64,000 nt of DNA from Xanthomonas campestris pv. badrii (GCF_012848175.1 NZ_CP051651.1:1798001-1862000); one strand, 5' to 3'. Positions 22,282 to 32,272 are shown, counted from the first letter of the stretch. Translations and numbers: made by a program. Notes: generated by a model not told the origin, from the sequence alone.

Positions 22282-24609
22282 CTAAGACTGCGCGCCCAAC
22301 CAGGCTTCCAGTGCTGCAGCCGGTAACGGGCGAGAGAACAGATAGCCTTGCAACACTTCGCAGCCCAGGTCGGCCAGGAACAGGCGCTGGGCCTCGTTCT
22401 CGACGCCTTCGGCCACCACGTGCTTGCGCAGGTGCTCGCCGATGCGCAGCACCGAGGTGGTGAGCGCGCGCGCGTCTTCGCTGTGTTCGATGTCGCGCAC
22501 GAAACTCATGTCCAGCTTCAGTTCGTCGATCGGCAGGCGATGCAGATGGCTGAGGCTGGAATAGCCGGTGCCGAAGTCGTCCAGCGACAACGAAATGCCG
22601 GCCTCGCGGATGGCGTGCAGGTTTTCCAGCACGCCCGGCTGGCCGGAGAGCATCACGCTTTCGGTCAACTCCAGGGTCAGGTCGGCCGGCTGCACGCCCA
22701 GCTCGGCGATCAGCTGCAGCAGGTCGGGCAGCATGCGCGGGCTTTCGAAGCCGCTTGCCGACAGATTCACCGACACGCGCGCGACCGGCACGCCACGCCG
22801 GCGCCAGTCGGCGACCTGTTCGCAGGCACGTCGCAGCACCCAGGCATTGAGCTGCGGCATCATGCCTTGCTCTTCGGCCACCGGCAGGAACCGCGCCGGC
22901 GACACCGCGCCCAGCTGCGGGTGATTCCAACGCAGCAGCGCTTCCACGCCATACAGTGCATGCGGTGCGGCGCTGTGCATCTGCGGCTGGTAGTGCAGCT
23001 GCAATTGGTCGCGGCCGATAGCCTGGCGCAGCTCTGCTTCCAGCGCCACGCGTTCCTGCGCCATGCGGTTCATGTCGGAGCTGAAAAAGCGGAAGCGTCC
23101 GCCGCCTTCCTTCTTGGCGCGGTTCATCGCCAGGTCCGCGTGCCGCAGCAGGATGGTGATGTCGCGCCCGTCCTCGGGAAACATCGCCACGCCGATGCTG
23201 GCCGATGGATGCACCATCATGTGGCCCACGCTCAGCGGGCCGGCGATGGTGCCCAGCACGCGCTCGGCCACGGCGCTGGCGTGTTCGGCGCTGCATTGCG
23301 GCAGCGCCAGGGCGAATTCGTCGCCGGCCACGCGCGCCAGCATGGCGGTGGCGGCCAGCTGGTCGGTGATGCGCAGCGCGATGTCGCGCAGCAGGCCATC
23401 GCCGGCCGCATGTCCCTGGCTGTCGTTGATCAGCTTGAAGCGATCGATGTTGATGAACATCACCGCTGCCGGCTCGCCGGCATATTCGGCCTGGGTGAGC
23501 GCCTGCTCGGCACGCGCGCTGAACATGATGCGGTTGGGCAGGCCGGTCAATGCATCGTAGAAGGCAAGCTGATGCACGCGCTGGCGGATCTGCTCGCGCT
23601 CCAGCGCCAGCGTGCACAGCTGTTGGCACAGTTCGGTCAGCCGGACGTGCCAGGCATCGGCGCGTTGCGGCTTGCGGTAATACAGCGCGAAGGTGCCCAG
23701 CACGCGGGCGCTGTTGGAACGGATCGGCGCGCTCCAGCAGGCGCGCAGGCCCATCGGTAGCAATTTATCGCGATACTGCGCAAACAACGGGTCGGTGGCG
23801 ATGTCTTCCACCATCACCGGGCGGCCGCGCCAGGCGGCGGTACCGCAGGCGCCGGCACCCGGCGCGATCTTCTGGCCGTTGACCGCATCGGCGTATTCGG
23901 GCGGCAGGCTGGGCGCGGCCAGCGAATGCAGGCAGCCTTGATTGTCCGCGCTCATTACGGTGGCAATCACATCCGGTGCGATGCGCTCCACTTCGCTGCA
24001 GATCAGCGTCATCACCTCGATCAGCGGGCGTTCCTGCACCAGGGCTTCGAGCACGCGGTGCTGCAGCACCTCGTGCATCTTGGTATCGGTGATGTCGGTC
24101 AGCACCGCCACGTAATGCGAGGGGTGATGCCGGGCGTCGTAGATCGGATTGAAATTGAGCGAGATCCACAGCGGCGAGCCGTCCTTGCGATACACCAGCA
24201 GATCGGCGCGGGTCTGCTGCAGGGCATCGGCGCGGTCGCGGATGCGGGCAACCTCGGTCTGGTCGCTCTGCGCGCGGGTCAGCACGTCGGAGGGACGCTG
24301 GCCCACCAGTTCGGCCTCGGTATAGCCGAACATGCGCTGGAAGCCATCGTTGGCATACAGCAGGCGCGATTGCAGGTCGCAGATCAGGATGGCGCTGCTG
24401 CTGCCGTCCAGGGCTTCGGCCAGCAGCCGCGAACGCCGGTCCTGTGGGCTTTCGCCCTGCATGCGCATGCCCGCCGTGAGCGGGCCGGGGACGATGGCCA
24501 CGCCCTCCGCCGTGCGTCCGGCCGCGCCCGCTGCAGCGAGGAGCGGCGCTGCATCGACAGCGCCGGATGCCTCCATCGGGTCGTTCGGATGCGGGGGCAG
24601 CGCTGGCAT
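22282..24609 (-). CDS. PAS-GAF-GGDEF-EAL cyclic di-GMP signalling protein
   Basis: The 775-residue protein has a PAS domain (about 65-180, SSAILICDLQSRLLYANDGF), a GAF domain (about 195-345, ADNQGCLHSLAAPSLPPEY), a GGDEF domain and an EAL domain. The GGDEF signature is AGDEF (RVAGDEFALAL, about residue 428), which can still be active. The EAL domain looks complete: YGVEALLRW, LELTESVML, LDDFGTGYSSLSHL, KLDMSFVRDI and VVAEGVENEAQ are all present, so phosphodiesterase activity is likely. No membrane segment is seen, so it is probably cytosolic and senses through PAS/GAF. Its start lies 8 bases after the cheB stop, making it the last gene of the cheR-cheD-cheB operon. This links chemotaxis output with c-di-GMP. 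Confidence 0.93.
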   Translation of the reverse strand: MPALPPHPNDPMEASGAVDAAPLLAAAGAAGRTAEGVAIVPGPLTAGMRMQGESPQDRRSRLLAEALDGSSSAILICDLQSRLLYANDGFQRMFGYTEAELVGQRPSDVLTRAQSDQTEVARIRDRADALQQTRADLLVYRKDGSPLWISLNFNPIYDARHHPSHYVAVLTDITDTKMHEVLQHRVLEALVQERPLIEVMTLICSEVERIAPDVIATVMSADNQGCLHSLAAPSLPPEYADAVNGQKIAPGAGACGTAAWRGRPVMVEDIATDPLFAQYRDKLLPMGLRACWSAPIRSNSARVLGTFALYYRKPQRADAWHVRLTELCQQLCTLALEREQIRQRVHQLAFYDALTGLPNRIMFSARAEQALTQAEYAGEPAAVMFINIDRFKLINDSQGHAAGDGLLRDIALRITDQLAATAMLARVAGDEFALALPQCSAEHASAVAERVLGTIAGPLSVGHMMVHPSASIGVAMFPEDGRDITILLRHADLAMNRAKKEGGGRFRFFSSDMNRMAQERVALEAELRQAIGRDQLQLHYQPQMHSAAPHALYGVEALLRWNHPQLGAVSPARFLPVAEEQGMMPQLNAWVLRRACEQVADWRRRGVPVARVSVNLSASGFESPRMLPDLLQLIAELGVQPADLTLELTESVMLSGQPGVLENLHAIREAGISLSLDDFGTGYSSLSHLHRLPIDELKLDMSFVRDIEHSEDARALTTSVLRIGEHLRKHVVAEGVENEAQRLFLADLGCEVLQGYLFSRPLPAAALEAWLGAQS

Positions 24610-24617
24610 GGGCGGTC

Positions 24618-25694
24618 TCAGCGTGCCTGGGCCGACAGGGCGATCAGGCGCTCGGCCACGCGATCCAGTGGCACCACTTCCTGCGCGGCGCCGAGTTTGT
24701 AGGCCGCGCCAGGCATGCCCCAGACCACGCTGCTGGCTTCGTCCTGCACCAGCGTGGGCGCGCCGGCCTGCAGCATTTCCAGCAGGCCGCGTGCGCCGTC
24801 GTCGCCCATGCCGGTGAGGATGGCGCCGACCGCATTCGGGCCGGCATTGGCGGCCACCGAACGGAACAGCACGTCCACCGCGGGCTTGTGGCGGTTGACC
24901 GGCGGGCCGTCGTCGATGCGGCAGCGCCAGCGCGCACCGTCACGAATGATGCGCAGATGCTGGCCGCCCGGCGGCAGATAGGCGTGGCCCGGCAGGATCG
25001 CCTCGCCATCGCTGGCTTCGCGTACCGACATCGCCGAATGGCGGTTGAGGCGTTCGGCGAATGCGGTGCTGAAGCTGGCCGGCAGATGCTGGGTCATCAC
25101 CACGGCTGGTGCATCGGCGGGCATGTGTTCGAGCACCACGCGCAGCGCTTCGGTGCCGCCGGCGGAAGCGCCGATGGCGATCAGGCGGTCGGTGGTGCGA
25201 AAGCGCAGCGCGCTGCCCGGCACGGGCGCGGATTGCATGTCCAGGGTGACCTTGGGCGTGCTGGGGCGGTGCAGGGCGCTGACCTTGGCCTTGGCGGCCA
25301 TCTTGACCTTGCTGACGATCTCTTCGGCATAGCCTTCCAGCCCGCGCGCGACGTCGATCTTGGGCTTGGACACGAAGTCCACCGCGCCCAGCGACAAGGC
25401 CTGCAAGGTGGTGTCGGCGCCGCGTTCGGTCAGCGAGGAGATCATCACCACCGGAGTGGGGCGCAGGCGCATCAGGTTCTCCAGGAACACCAGGCCGTCC
25501 ATGCGCGGCATTTCCACATCCAGCGTGATCACGTCCGGATTGAGGCGCTTGATCTTCTCGCGTGCCAGCAACGGGTCGGCGGCGGAGCCGACCACTTCGA
25601 CGCCGGCATCGCGCGAGAGGATCTCGGTGAGCATCTGACGCACCACCGCCGAATCGTCGACGATCAACACACGCACAGGAGTTTCCAGCGTCAT
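24618..25694 (-). CDS. cheB: CheB, receptor methylesterase/deamidase response regulator
   Basis: CheB removes methyl groups from MCP glutamates and deamidates glutamines once phosphorylated by CheA. The protein has 358 residues. The receiver domain (1-125) carries the acceptor aspartate in [16 protein letters not shown]. The catalytic domain (about 165-355) shows the Ser in [16 protein letters not shown], the His in [17 protein letters not shown] and the Asp in [18 protein letters not shown] 25694 overlaps the cheD stop by four bases (ATGA), so the two are coupled. It is the third gene of the cheR operon. Confidence 0.96.
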   Translation of the reverse strand: MTLETPVRVLIVDDSAVVRQMLTEILSRDAGVEVVGSAADPLLAREKIKRLNPDVITLDVEMPRMDGLVFLENLMRLRPTPVVMISSLTERGADTTLQALSLGAVDFVSKPKIDVARGLEGYAEEIVSKVKMAAKAKVSALHRPSTPKVTLDMQSAPVPGSALRFRTTDRLIAIGASAGGTEALRVVLEHMPADAPAVVMTQHLPASFSTAFAERLNRHSAMSVREASDGEAILPGHAYLPPGGQHLRIIRDGARWRCRIDDGPPVNRHKPAVDVLFRSVAANAGPNAVGAILTGMGDDGARGLLEMLQAGAPTLVQDEASSVVWGMPGAAYKLGAAQEVVPLDRVAERLIALSAQAR

Positions 25695-26287
25695 TCGAAC
25701 AACTCCACTCCACCGGTGACCGGTGCTTTGGATAGACGGGCGCGCACGGCCGATTCGGCAGCGGCGACTTCGGCTTCGTGTGCGTGCGGCAAACGCTGCA
25801 CGACCACCCGGCCGGTCGTCGGGAAGAACCACACCTTGCGCGGATGGATGCCGCACAGATCTTCGGCAATGATGGGAATGTGTTCGGCCTGCAGGTACTG
25901 GCGCACGAACTCGGCGTTGCGGGTGCCGACCGGGTTGCTGGTGAAGCCCTTGAGTACGTTGGCGCCGCCGAACACCTTGGCTTCGATGCGTTTGCGATGC
26001 GCGCCGCGCTTGAGCATGTCGTTGATCAGCACCTCCATCGCATAACTGCCGTAGCGCGCGGGCGCGCCGTCGCCGACCTGGCCTTCCGGCAACAGGAAAT
26101 GGTTCATGCCGCCGATCTTGAGCACCGGATCGCGCAAGCAGGCTGCAACGCACGATCCCAAGGTGGTCGTCAACGCGGTGTCGTCGTCCACCACCAGATA
26201 CTGGGTGGGCAATAGCTTGGCGGTGATGGTCTGAAACCGCGAATCGCGGTAGCGCATGACGTCGTCGACCTGCACGGCGGTACTCAT
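25691..26287 (-). CDS. cheD: CheD, chemoreceptor glutamine deamidase
   Basis: CheD deamidates specific MCP glutamines and tunes adaptation. The 198-residue protein shows the catalytic Cys in [14 protein letters not shown], the His in [12 protein letters not shown], and the downstream [29 protein letters not shown] region. ATG 26287 (MSTAVQVDD) begins 2 bases after the cheR stop; an in-frame extension exists but would overlap cheR deeply. It overlaps cheB by four bases. Confidence 0.95.
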   Translation of the reverse strand: MSTAVQVDDVMRYRDSRFQTITAKLLPTQYLVVDDDTALTTTLGSCVAACLRDPVLKIGGMNHFLLPEGQVGDGAPARYGSYAMEVLINDMLKRGAHRKRIEAKVFGGANVLKGFTSNPVGTRNAEFVRQYLQAEHIPIIAEDLCGIHPRKVWFFPTTGRVVVQRLPHAHEAEVAAAESAVRARLSKAPVTGGVELFE

Positions 26288-26289
26288 GC

Positions 26290-27150
26290 TCAGGCTCCTG
26301 CGCGCGGAGCGCGCCGATACAGCGTGCGCCCGCACGGCTGGATCAGATCGGCCGCGTGCAGGTAGTTCTCCGAATGCCCGGTGTAGAGCAGGCCGTCGTC
26401 ACCCATGTGGCTGACCAGGCGCGACAGGATGCCGCGCTGGGTGGGCTTGTCGAAATAGATCATCACGTTGCGGCAGAACAGCGCCGCATACGGGCCGCCG
26501 ACGTCGTAGCGCGGTGCCAGCAGATTCAACTGGCGATATTCGATGAGCTGGCGCAGCGCCGGGATCACCCGGCACTTGCCCTCGTTGGGGCCGCTGCCGC
26601 GCTGGAAGTATTTGCGCTTGATCGCCGCGTCCAGGGAGGCGACCCGGTCGATGGCATAGACGCCGCGCGAGGCGGTTTCCAGTACCTGGGTGTCGACGTC
26701 GGTGGCGACGATGCTCACCGGCGGGGTCAGCGTGCCGAAGGCTTCGCAGGCGGTGATGGCGATGGAGTAGGGCTCCTCGCCGGTGGACGCGGCGCACGAC
26801 CAGATCTTCAACGGCGCCTGCGAGGCGCGTTTGTGCAGTTCTTCGCGCAGCTTGTCGAAGTGGTGTGGCTCGCGGAAGAACGAGGTCAGGTTGGTGGTCA
26901 GCGCGTTGGTGAACGCCTGCCATTCTTCTTCATCGTTGCCGGCTTCCAGCTGGTCCAGGTAGTCGCGGAACGAGCGCAGGCCGAGCACGCGCAGCCGACG
27001 CGACAGGCGGCCGTACACCATGTCGCGCTTGGCCGGGGCCAATGCGATGCCGACGCGCTGGTAGATCAGGTCGCAGACGCGCTTGAAGTCGCGGTCGCCG
27101 AAATCGAATTCGCGTGTGTCAGAAGCGGGAGCGGTAGTCGTCATATCCAT
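26290..27150 (-). CDS. cheR: CheR, SAM-dependent MCP methyltransferase
   Basis: CheR methylates MCP glutamates using S-adenosylmethionine. The 286-residue protein has the N-terminal helical CheR domain ([29 protein letters not shown], given as [14 protein letters not shown] / [15 protein letters not shown]) and the catalytic domain with the SAM loop [17 protein letters not shown] and the acidic [15 protein letters not shown]. The later [14 protein letters not shown] is also typical. Starts at 27150 or 27144 are equally possible; neither has a strong ribosome site. A sigma-28 promoter lies at 27173-27199, leaving a leader of about 15 bases. It is the first gene of cheR-cheD-cheB-GGDEF/EAL. Several MCPs here carry the C-terminal WxxF peptide that CheR docks on. 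Confidence 0.95.
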   Translation of the reverse strand: MDMTTTAPASDTREFDFGDRDFKRVCDLIYQRVGIALAPAKRDMVYGRLSRRLRVLGLRSFRDYLDQLEAGNDEEEWQAFTNALTTNLTSFFREPHHFDKLREELHKRASQAPLKIWSCAASTGEEPYSIAITACEAFGTLTPPVSIVATDVDTQVLETASRGVYAIDRVASLDAAIKRKYFQRGSGPNEGKCRVIPALRQLIEYRQLNLLAPRYDVGGPYAALFCRNVMIYFDKPTQRGILSRLVSHMGDDGLLYTGHSENYLHAADLIQPCGRTLYRRAPRAGA

Positions 27151-27172
27151 ACGCGTTGTGAGCGATAACTGG

Positions 27173-27199
27173 ATATCGGCCACGCAGCCGCGCAACTGA
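27173..27199 (-). promoter_or_regulatory. Sigma-28 (FliA) promoter of the cheR operon
   Basis: On the minus strand the pattern is TCAG-N15-GCCGATAT, with the -10 octamer at 27173-27180 and the -35 tetramer at 27196-27199. It fits the FliA pattern TAAA/TCAA-N15-GCCGATAA. Confidence 0.75.
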
Positions 27200-27351
27200 A
27201 GCGCCAATGCGTGGATTGGAAGCGGTTGGGTTCGCTGGTTCGTGCAATGGGGACGGCGGCAGGCGGGGGGGCCGCTCAGAGAGCAAAGACGACCGCCAGG
27301 TGGTCGGGCATCTACCTACGGGGATCAACCCAGGTGCCTGGCCCGAATGCA

Positions 27352-27378
27352 CAACGCCCCGGCAATGCCGGGGCGTTG
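27352..27378 (-). terminator. Hairpin after the first MCP gene
   Basis: A 12-bp stem (CAACGCCCCGGC and its complement) with an AAT loop lies 15 bases past the MCP stop. No T-run follows, so it may be an imperfect terminator or RNA stabiliser. The rest of 27200-27393 shows no gene. Confidence 0.6.
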
Positions 27379-27393
27379 GGTGACAGCGGTGAA

Positions 27394-29775
27394 TCAGAAC
27401 TCTTGCCAGTTACCGTCGGCCAGCGCGGCCTGGGATTGGGCTGGCCGCGACGCGCTTGCGGCTGCGCGTGCCACCGGCTTGGCGGCGCTTTTCACTGCAA
27501 CCGGGCGCGAGGCGATCGGCCGGACGCGCGCGCTCTGCGGCGCCTGCGTCGCCGAGTCGTCCAGCTTGAACACCGACACCGCTTCGGCCAGATGCCCTGC
27601 CTGCTCTTCCATCGAGCGGGCGGCGGCAGTGGCTTCTTCCACCAGCGCGGCGTTCTGCTGGGTGGTTTCGTCCATCTGGGTGATGGTCTGGTTGACCTGC
27701 TCGATCCCGGACGACTGCTCCTGCGAAGCGGCAGAGATCTCGCCCATGATGTCGGTCACGCGCTGCACGCTGGCGACGATATCGGCCATGGTGGCGCCGG
27801 CCTTGCGCACCAGTGCCGAGCCTTCGGCCACCTTGTGCACGGAGTCGTCGATCAGGCCCTTGATCTCCTTGGCCGCACCGGCCGAGCGCTGGGCCAGCGT
27901 GCGCACCTCGGAGGCCACCACGGCGAAGCCACGGCCCTGCTCACCGGCACGTGCCGCTTCCACTGCTGCATTCAACGCCAGGATGTTGGTCTGGAACGCG
28001 ATGCCGTCGATGACGCTGATGATGTCGGCGATCTTCTTGGACGAGGCTTCGATGCCGGACATGGTGGTGACCACCTGCGACACCACCTCGCCACCCTGCG
28101 AAGCCACGCCGGTGGCGCCGATGGCGAGCTGGTTGGCCTGGCGCGCGCTTTCGGCGTTCTGCCTGACGGTGGAGGTGAGCTCCTCCATCGAGGCGGCGGT
28201 TTCTTCCAGGTTGGCGGCCTGCTGCTCGGTGCGGTGCGACAGGTCGGTATTGCCGGAGGCGATTTCGCCGGCCGCGGTGTTGATCGCGGTGGACGAGGAC
28301 TTGATGCGCCCGACGATGTCGGCCAGTTGCTCGGCGGTGGCATTGGCATCGTCACGCATCTGCGCGAAAACGCCGCTGAACTGCCCGTGCATGCGCACGG
28401 TCAGGTCGCCACGCGACAGCGCCGACAACAGGGTCGAAATCTGTTCCAGGCTGCCGGCATTGGCATCCAGCAAGCCGTTGAGCTGCTGCGCCAGCTGCAG
28501 GAAGAAGCCCTGCTTGCCGTCGGTTTCCACCCGGCCGCTCATGTCGCCGCTGGCGGCGGCGCGCACGATGCGGGCCACTTCTTCTTCCACCTGCACTTCG
28601 ATGGTGCGGTCGCGCCATTCGCAGACTTCGCCGGTGGTTTGCCCTTCCTCGTTCTTGATGCCGGTGACGGTCTGCGCCAGCACCACTTCGCCGAAGCGCT
28701 CTTCGAAGCTGGTGACGCCATCGCGTTCCAGTGCGGCAATGGCCTTGCGCACGGTGGCTTCGGACAGGCCCAGGTAGCTGATGTGCTGGCCGATGACCTT
28801 GCTGGCATCGAACTCCGGCGATGCCAGGCGGATGCTGCTTTCGTACTGCGCCACGATCTTCTTGAAGGCATCGTTGGCGTAGATCATGACCCGCTCGGGG
28901 TCGGTGATGAAGGTGCCCGTGGAAGACTTGTCCAACGCGGTGCGGATGCGCAGGTTCTCGTCGGCGATGGTGCGATCGCGTTCGATGCGCTCCTTCAGGT
29001 CGCGCTGCATGCGCTGCATGGAGCGCATCAGTTCGCCCACTTCGTCCTGGCCCTGCACGTTGATCTGGCCATCCAGCTTGCCGCCGGCGATTTCGGTGGC
29101 GGTGGTGACTGCGCCGCGCATGCTCTTGACGATGGAGCGGGCGAACAGGAATGCCAGGCCCAGGCCGCCGGCGATGCCGATCAGCAGCACCATCACGGTC
29201 AGCGAAACGGAGGTGGCGTGGACCTTTTCGGCCTTGGTCTTGGCAGCCTGCGCGAGCACGTTGTCTTCGGCGATCAGCGCGGCCAGCGAATCCTTGGCCT
29301 TTTCGTGCAGGGTGCGCGTCTCGCCGACGAAGGTGTCGATGGCATCGTCCGGGAGATTGAGCTCGATCATTTCGTCGACGCTGGCGTAGGAGGCCGAGGC
29401 TTTCTTCCAGTCCGCCACGAATACCTCGAACAGCTTTTTCTGTTGCGGGCTTTCGATCAGGCGGGGGTAGCCCTTGATCGTTGCCTCGATGTCGCCGTGC
29501 AGCTTCTTGGCCCGGACCTTGGCTTCCTGCTTGACCGCATCGCTGGCGCGTACCAGATTTTGATAAGACGCATTCCTATATTCGCCAAGCATGCCGCGCA
29601 GATCGCCGGCTTCGCGCACGCTGGACATGGTGTTGCCGGCCAGGTCGCGGGTGACGTTGTTGAGCGATGCCAGGCCCGAATACGCGATGATTCCCTGCAC
29701 CAGCATGATCAGCAGCACGATGCCGAACGCCAGCATCAGCCGCGGCATCAACTTCAGATTATTGATCCATTGCAT
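27394..29775 (-). CDS. Methyl-accepting chemotaxis protein 1 (4HB-like sensor, HAMP, PAS)
   Basis: This 793-residue receptor signals through CheW-CheA. TM1 (about 10-32, [20 protein letters not shown]) and TM2 (about 195-220, [19 protein letters not shown]) enclose a helical periplasmic four-helix-bundle-type region. HAMP follows, then a PAS domain (about 275-390, [19 protein letters not shown]), a second HAMP-like segment and the MCP signalling hairpin with tip [19 protein letters not shown] near residue 592. The C-terminal pentapeptide is NWQEF, a CheR/CheB docking site. ATG 29775 is chosen over a GTG two codons upstream because of spacing to GGGGAA. It has no obvious sigma-28 site of its own and lies 81 bases after the small exported gene, which has one. 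Confidence 0.92.
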   Translation of the reverse strand: MQWINNLKLMPRLMLAFGIVLLIMLVQGIIAYSGLASLNNVTRDLAGNTMSSVREAGDLRGMLGEYRNASYQNLVRASDAVKQEAKVRAKKLHGDIEATIKGYPRLIESPQQKKLFEVFVADWKKASASYASVDEMIELNLPDDAIDTFVGETRTLHEKAKDSLAALIAEDNVLAQAAKTKAEKVHATSVSLTVMVLLIGIAGGLGLAFLFARSIVKSMRGAVTTATEIAGGKLDGQINVQGQDEVGELMRSMQRMQRDLKERIERDRTIADENLRIRTALDKSSTGTFITDPERVMIYANDAFKKIVAQYESSIRLASPEFDASKVIGQHISYLGLSEATVRKAIAALERDGVTSFEERFGEVVLAQTVTGIKNEEGQTTGEVCEWRDRTIEVQVEEEVARIVRAAASGDMSGRVETDGKQGFFLQLAQQLNGLLDANAGSLEQISTLLSALSRGDLTVRMHGQFSGVFAQMRDDANATAEQLADIVGRIKSSSTAINTAAGEIASGNTDLSHRTEQQAANLEETAASMEELTSTVRQNAESARQANQLAIGATGVASQGGEVVSQVVTTMSGIEASSKKIADIISVIDGIAFQTNILALNAAVEAARAGEQGRGFAVVASEVRTLAQRSAGAAKEIKGLIDDSVHKVAEGSALVRKAGATMADIVASVQRVTDIMGEISAASQEQSSGIEQVNQTITQMDETTQQNAALVEEATAAARSMEEQAGHLAEAVSVFKLDDSATQAPQSARVRPIASRPVAVKSAAKPVARAAASASRPAQSQAALADGNWQEF

Positions 29776-29816
29776 TGACACGATTCCCCGTAGAAGTCAG
29801 TCCGCATAATCCAGCC

Positions 29817-29850
29817 AGCACATCGCCACGCATGGGCGTGGCGATGTGCT
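29817..29850 (-). terminator. 15-bp hairpin between exported-protein gene and MCP 1
   Basis: A perfect 15-bp stem (AGCACATCGCCACGC and its complement) with an ATGG loop stands 6 bases after the exported-protein stop. No T-run follows on the minus strand, so some read-through into MCP 1 is likely. Confidence 0.65.
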
Positions 29851-29856
29851 GTGCGA

Positions 29857-30240
29857 TTACTTGATGGTGGCCAGCTTCAGGCTGGCCGGCGAGCTGACTT
29901 CGATTTCGGCACGCGAGCTGTCGCGCTGGATCTTGCCGAGGACGCAGACGTCCTTGCCTTCCAGGGTTTCCGGGGCAAAGCTGAACTTGCCGCGGTTGGC
30001 GCCGTCGATGCGGGCCGAGAAGGTGTGGCGCGGGAACATGCCGCCCATGTACAGGAAGGTGGGCTCGCCTTCCGAGCTCTGCGCGTACTTGGCCTTTTCG
30101 ACCTTGCCGCACACCATGCCGTCCTTGCCGACGAAGCGGGTGGCCATCTCCGGCGGAATCATTTCCTGCGACTGGGCCGACAGCGTGGGAGCAACGACTA
30201 CGAGAGCAGCGACGGGGAGGAGCGAGAGCAGGAACTTCAT
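29857..30240 (-). CDS. Small exported protein of unknown function
   Basis: The 127-residue protein starts MKFLLSLLPVAALVVVAPTLSAQSQ, a clear Sec signal peptide with probable cleavage after SAQS or LSA. The mature part (about 105 residues) has two cysteines (GMVCGKVEKAKY and EGKDVCVLGKIQRDSS) and alternating beta-rich sequence ending in VSSPASLKLATIK. Small OB-fold periplasmic proteins can look like this, but I do not recognise the family. ATG 30240 follows CTGGAGAA with good spacing. A strong sigma-28 promoter stands at 30303-30329, placing this gene in the flagellar/chemotaxis regulon ahead of MCP 1. Confidence 0.85.
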   Translation of the reverse strand: MKFLLSLLPVAALVVVAPTLSAQSQEMIPPEMATRFVGKDGMVCGKVEKAKYAQSSEGEPTFLYMGGMFPRHTFSARIDGANRGKFSFAPETLEGKDVCVLGKIQRDSSRAEIEVSSPASLKLATIK

Positions 30241-30302
30241 AAGGATTCTCCAGAATCGAAAGTCGAACGGTGACCCGTTTGTGTGCGCGGGCTTCCATTC
30301 AG

Positions 30303-30329
30303 CTATCGGCAAGCTCTTGTGCAACTTGA
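30303..30329 (-). promoter_or_regulatory. Sigma-28 promoter of exported-protein gene and probably MCP 1
   Basis: The minus strand reads TCAA-N15-GCCGATAG (-10 octamer 30303-30310, -35 tetramer 30326-30329), with TCAAGTT matching the extended -35. This is among the best matches in the window. The start codon lies about 55 bases downstream. Confidence 0.85.
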
Positions 30330-30433
30330 ATGCAAAAAACGTGAATCTCATCTCACTTCGATCCGGCTGTGCGTCCCGTGTCGGGAAGCTCCTGACACCC
30401 GATGGTCGCAACTTCGTTAGCCCGGACATGGCT

Positions 30434-30523
30434 GCGGCCGTCGGACGGAGGGCGGGGGCGCCGGCTTGCGATGCGCAGCCGCACATCGCTCCCCGACGCA
30501 CCCGCACTCCATCCGACGGCCGC
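30434..30523. repeat. 12-bp inverted repeat downstream of cheW
   Basis: GCGGCCGTCGGA (30434-30445) is repeated as its complement at 30512-30523, with 66 bases between. It may form a long stem after the cheW transcript; function unknown. Otherwise the 30330-30547 gap holds no gene. Confidence 0.45.
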
Positions 30524-30547
30524 GCATGCCGCGCTGCCCGCCTTGGA

Positions 30548-31033
30548 TCAGGCGGCTTCTTCGGTCAGCTGTTGCTGGCCCAGTTCGGTGCTGTCCAGCA
30601 GGGTCTCGATGTCCAGCAGGATCAGCATGCGATCGTCCTGGGTGCCGATGCCGGAGATGAAGCGGGTGTCGACCGAGGCGCCGAACTCGGGGGTCGGGCG
30701 GATCTGGTCGTCGTTGAGCGGGATCACGTCCGAGACGCTGTCCACCACGATGCCGACCACGCGGTCTTCGACATTGAGCACGATCATCACGGTGAAGGCG
30801 TCGTAGCGCGCTTCCTTCAGGCGCAGCTTCAGGCGCAGGTCGATCACCGGCACGATGGTGCCGCGCAGGTTGATCACGCCCTTGATGTAGTCAGGAGCGT
30901 CCGGCAGCCGGGTGACCGAGTCGTAGCCGCGGATTTCCTGCACTTTCAGGATGTCCACGCCGTAGTGCTCTTCGCCCAGGGCGAAGCTGAGGAATTCACC
31001 ACCGGTGCCGGTGGTCGTGCTTTTGTCGTTCAT
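30548..31033 (-). CDS. cheW: CheW, receptor-kinase coupling protein
   Basis: CheW couples MCPs to CheA in the chemoreceptor array. The 161-residue protein is a single CheW domain: EFLSFALGEEHYGVDILKVQEI, then PDYIKGVINLRGTIVPVIDLR and DRVVGIVVDSVSDVIPL. ATG 31033 (MNDKSTTTG) follows GGAG at good spacing; sequence upstream in frame is not CheW-like. It has its own sigma-28 promoter 65 bases upstream and lies after the ycgR-like gene on the same strand. Confidence 0.95.
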   Translation of the reverse strand: MNDKSTTTGTGGEFLSFALGEEHYGVDILKVQEIRGYDSVTRLPDAPDYIKGVINLRGTIVPVIDLRLKLRLKEARYDAFTVMIVLNVEDRVVGIVVDSVSDVIPLNDDQIRPTPEFGASVDTRFISGIGTQDDRMLILLDIETLLDSTELGQQQLTEEAA

Positions 31034-31097
31034 GGAAACTCCGGGCGTTGCGGCTGAGTGTCGGGTGCGGCACAAGGTTGAGAGGATTGCCATAGCA

Positions 31098-31124
31098 ACA
31101 TCGGCGCAGCGCTCGGCAACTTTA
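31098..31124 (-). promoter_or_regulatory. Sigma-28 promoter of cheW
   Basis: The minus strand reads TAAA-N15-GCCGATGT (-10 octamer 31098-31105, -35 tetramer 31121-31124) with TAAAGTTG as extended -35, close to the enterobacterial FliA consensus. Confidence 0.8.
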
Positions 31125-31153
31125 GGGGCGCGCTGGGCGTGGTGCGGGCGGGT

Positions 31154-31942
31154 TCAGAACACGCCGCTCTTGCGTGCGTTGCGCTGGCGGTCCACCCGGA
31201 AGATGTAGCGCTGGATGGTCTCGTCGGCGCCGCGCGGCAGATCGCTGAACTGCATGCCCACCCGAAAGCCTTCGCTGCCGTTGGGCAGGGTCTGCTTATG
31301 CTGGCTGCACACGGTGAGCGGCAGCGAGATCGGCGCGGTGTCGGGCAGTTGCAGGGTGCAGTTGCGGTAGGTGTGCTGCGGTTCCAGCAGGGGCATGCCG
31401 GCGGTGAGCGAGACGGCCAGGCCGCCGCTGCTGATGTCGATCACACGCAGCTGCAGGTTGAGATTGCCGCCCTGGGCTTCGTCCTGGCGGATGGTGCAGA
31501 TGGGCGAGTCGGTGATCGGCGTTTCCAGCCGGTACGACTCGCGCCGCTGCATGTGGTACATGGCCTCGGGCAGGTCGGCGCGGAAGGCGACATGGATATC
31601 GCGCTCGATACGCTCGGCCCGTTCCAGCCGGAAGCGGACATTGACCCGCTCCAGCTGCGCATAGCACAGCAGGTATTTGGCATCTTCGATGGCGCGGTTG
31701 GAGGTGTCGTTGTGGCTGCCATCCAGGATCACGCAATCGTCGTCTTCGTCCACGTCCAGCACGGCGGTGGGCACGGCCATGTCGCGGCCGGCCACGTGCA
31801 TGGTGACCACGGCGCGCTTGTCCAGCAGCTGGCGCAGCAGGCCACGGATCTGCCGCTTGTTGCGCAGCAGGTAGCGTTCGTCACCTTCGGCAAGGTGATC
31901 GTCGTGGTCCAGCGCTGACTCTGAGGTATCGCCTTGGGACAT
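31154..31942 (-). CDS. YcgR-type PilZ-domain protein (c-di-GMP-responsive flagellar brake)
   Basis: The 262-residue protein has an N-terminal YcgR_N-like domain (about 20-125) and a C-terminal PilZ domain. The c-di-GMP-binding motif RxxxR is seen in MQRRESYRLETPI, and the D/NxSxxG motif in VIDISSGGLAVSL. YcgR proteins slow flagellar rotation by binding the motor when c-di-GMP is high. ATG 31942 (MSQGDTSESALDHD) is chosen; a GTG four codons earlier is possible. A near-consensus sigma-28 promoter about 60 bases upstream supports a motility role. cheW follows after 120 bases. Confidence 0.88.
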   Translation of the reverse strand: MSQGDTSESALDHDDHLAEGDERYLLRNKRQIRGLLRQLLDKRAVVTMHVAGRDMAVPTAVLDVDEDDDCVILDGSHNDTSNRAIEDAKYLLCYAQLERVNVRFRLERAERIERDIHVAFRADLPEAMYHMQRRESYRLETPITDSPICTIRQDEAQGGNLNLQLRVIDISSGGLAVSLTAGMPLLEPQHTYRNCTLQLPDTAPISLPLTVCSQHKQTLPNGSEGFRVGMQFSDLPRGADETIQRYIFRVDRQRNARKSGVF

Positions 31943-32000
31943 GGGCACAAGCACAGTGGAAACGGGATGACGCCCGGCGGGTTGTCCCGGCGTCGCCTTG

Positions 32001-32027
32001 ATATCGGCGGCAAACCCAAATCTTTAA
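32001..32027 (-). promoter_or_regulatory. Sigma-28 promoter of the ycgR-like gene
   Basis: The minus strand reads TAAAGAT with GCCGATAT: -10 octamer 32001-32008, -35 TAAA at 32023-32026 (N14; N15 if TTAA is counted). The remaining 245 bases up to the next MCP stop show no gene or clear terminator. Confidence 0.78.
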
Positions 32028-32272
32028 GGACTGTCGCCCAACATCGTCTGCCTGCCGGTCGTTGTGCGCAGCTGGCCTTGTGGTTTCCGCCAGTGCGCGA
32101 CGGCTAGGACCCGTCGAGTTGATCGGTGCGCAAAGTTTCGGCACAACAGCCAGCAAATCGCACGACGCGGTAGTTTCGTTCTTCAGCAAAATCACCAACA
32201 AACTGTCTGGCGGGGTGAGGGCGCCGCGCCTTCGCTGCTGCGATTTCGCTGCAAGCAATCGCGGTTGCCGTC

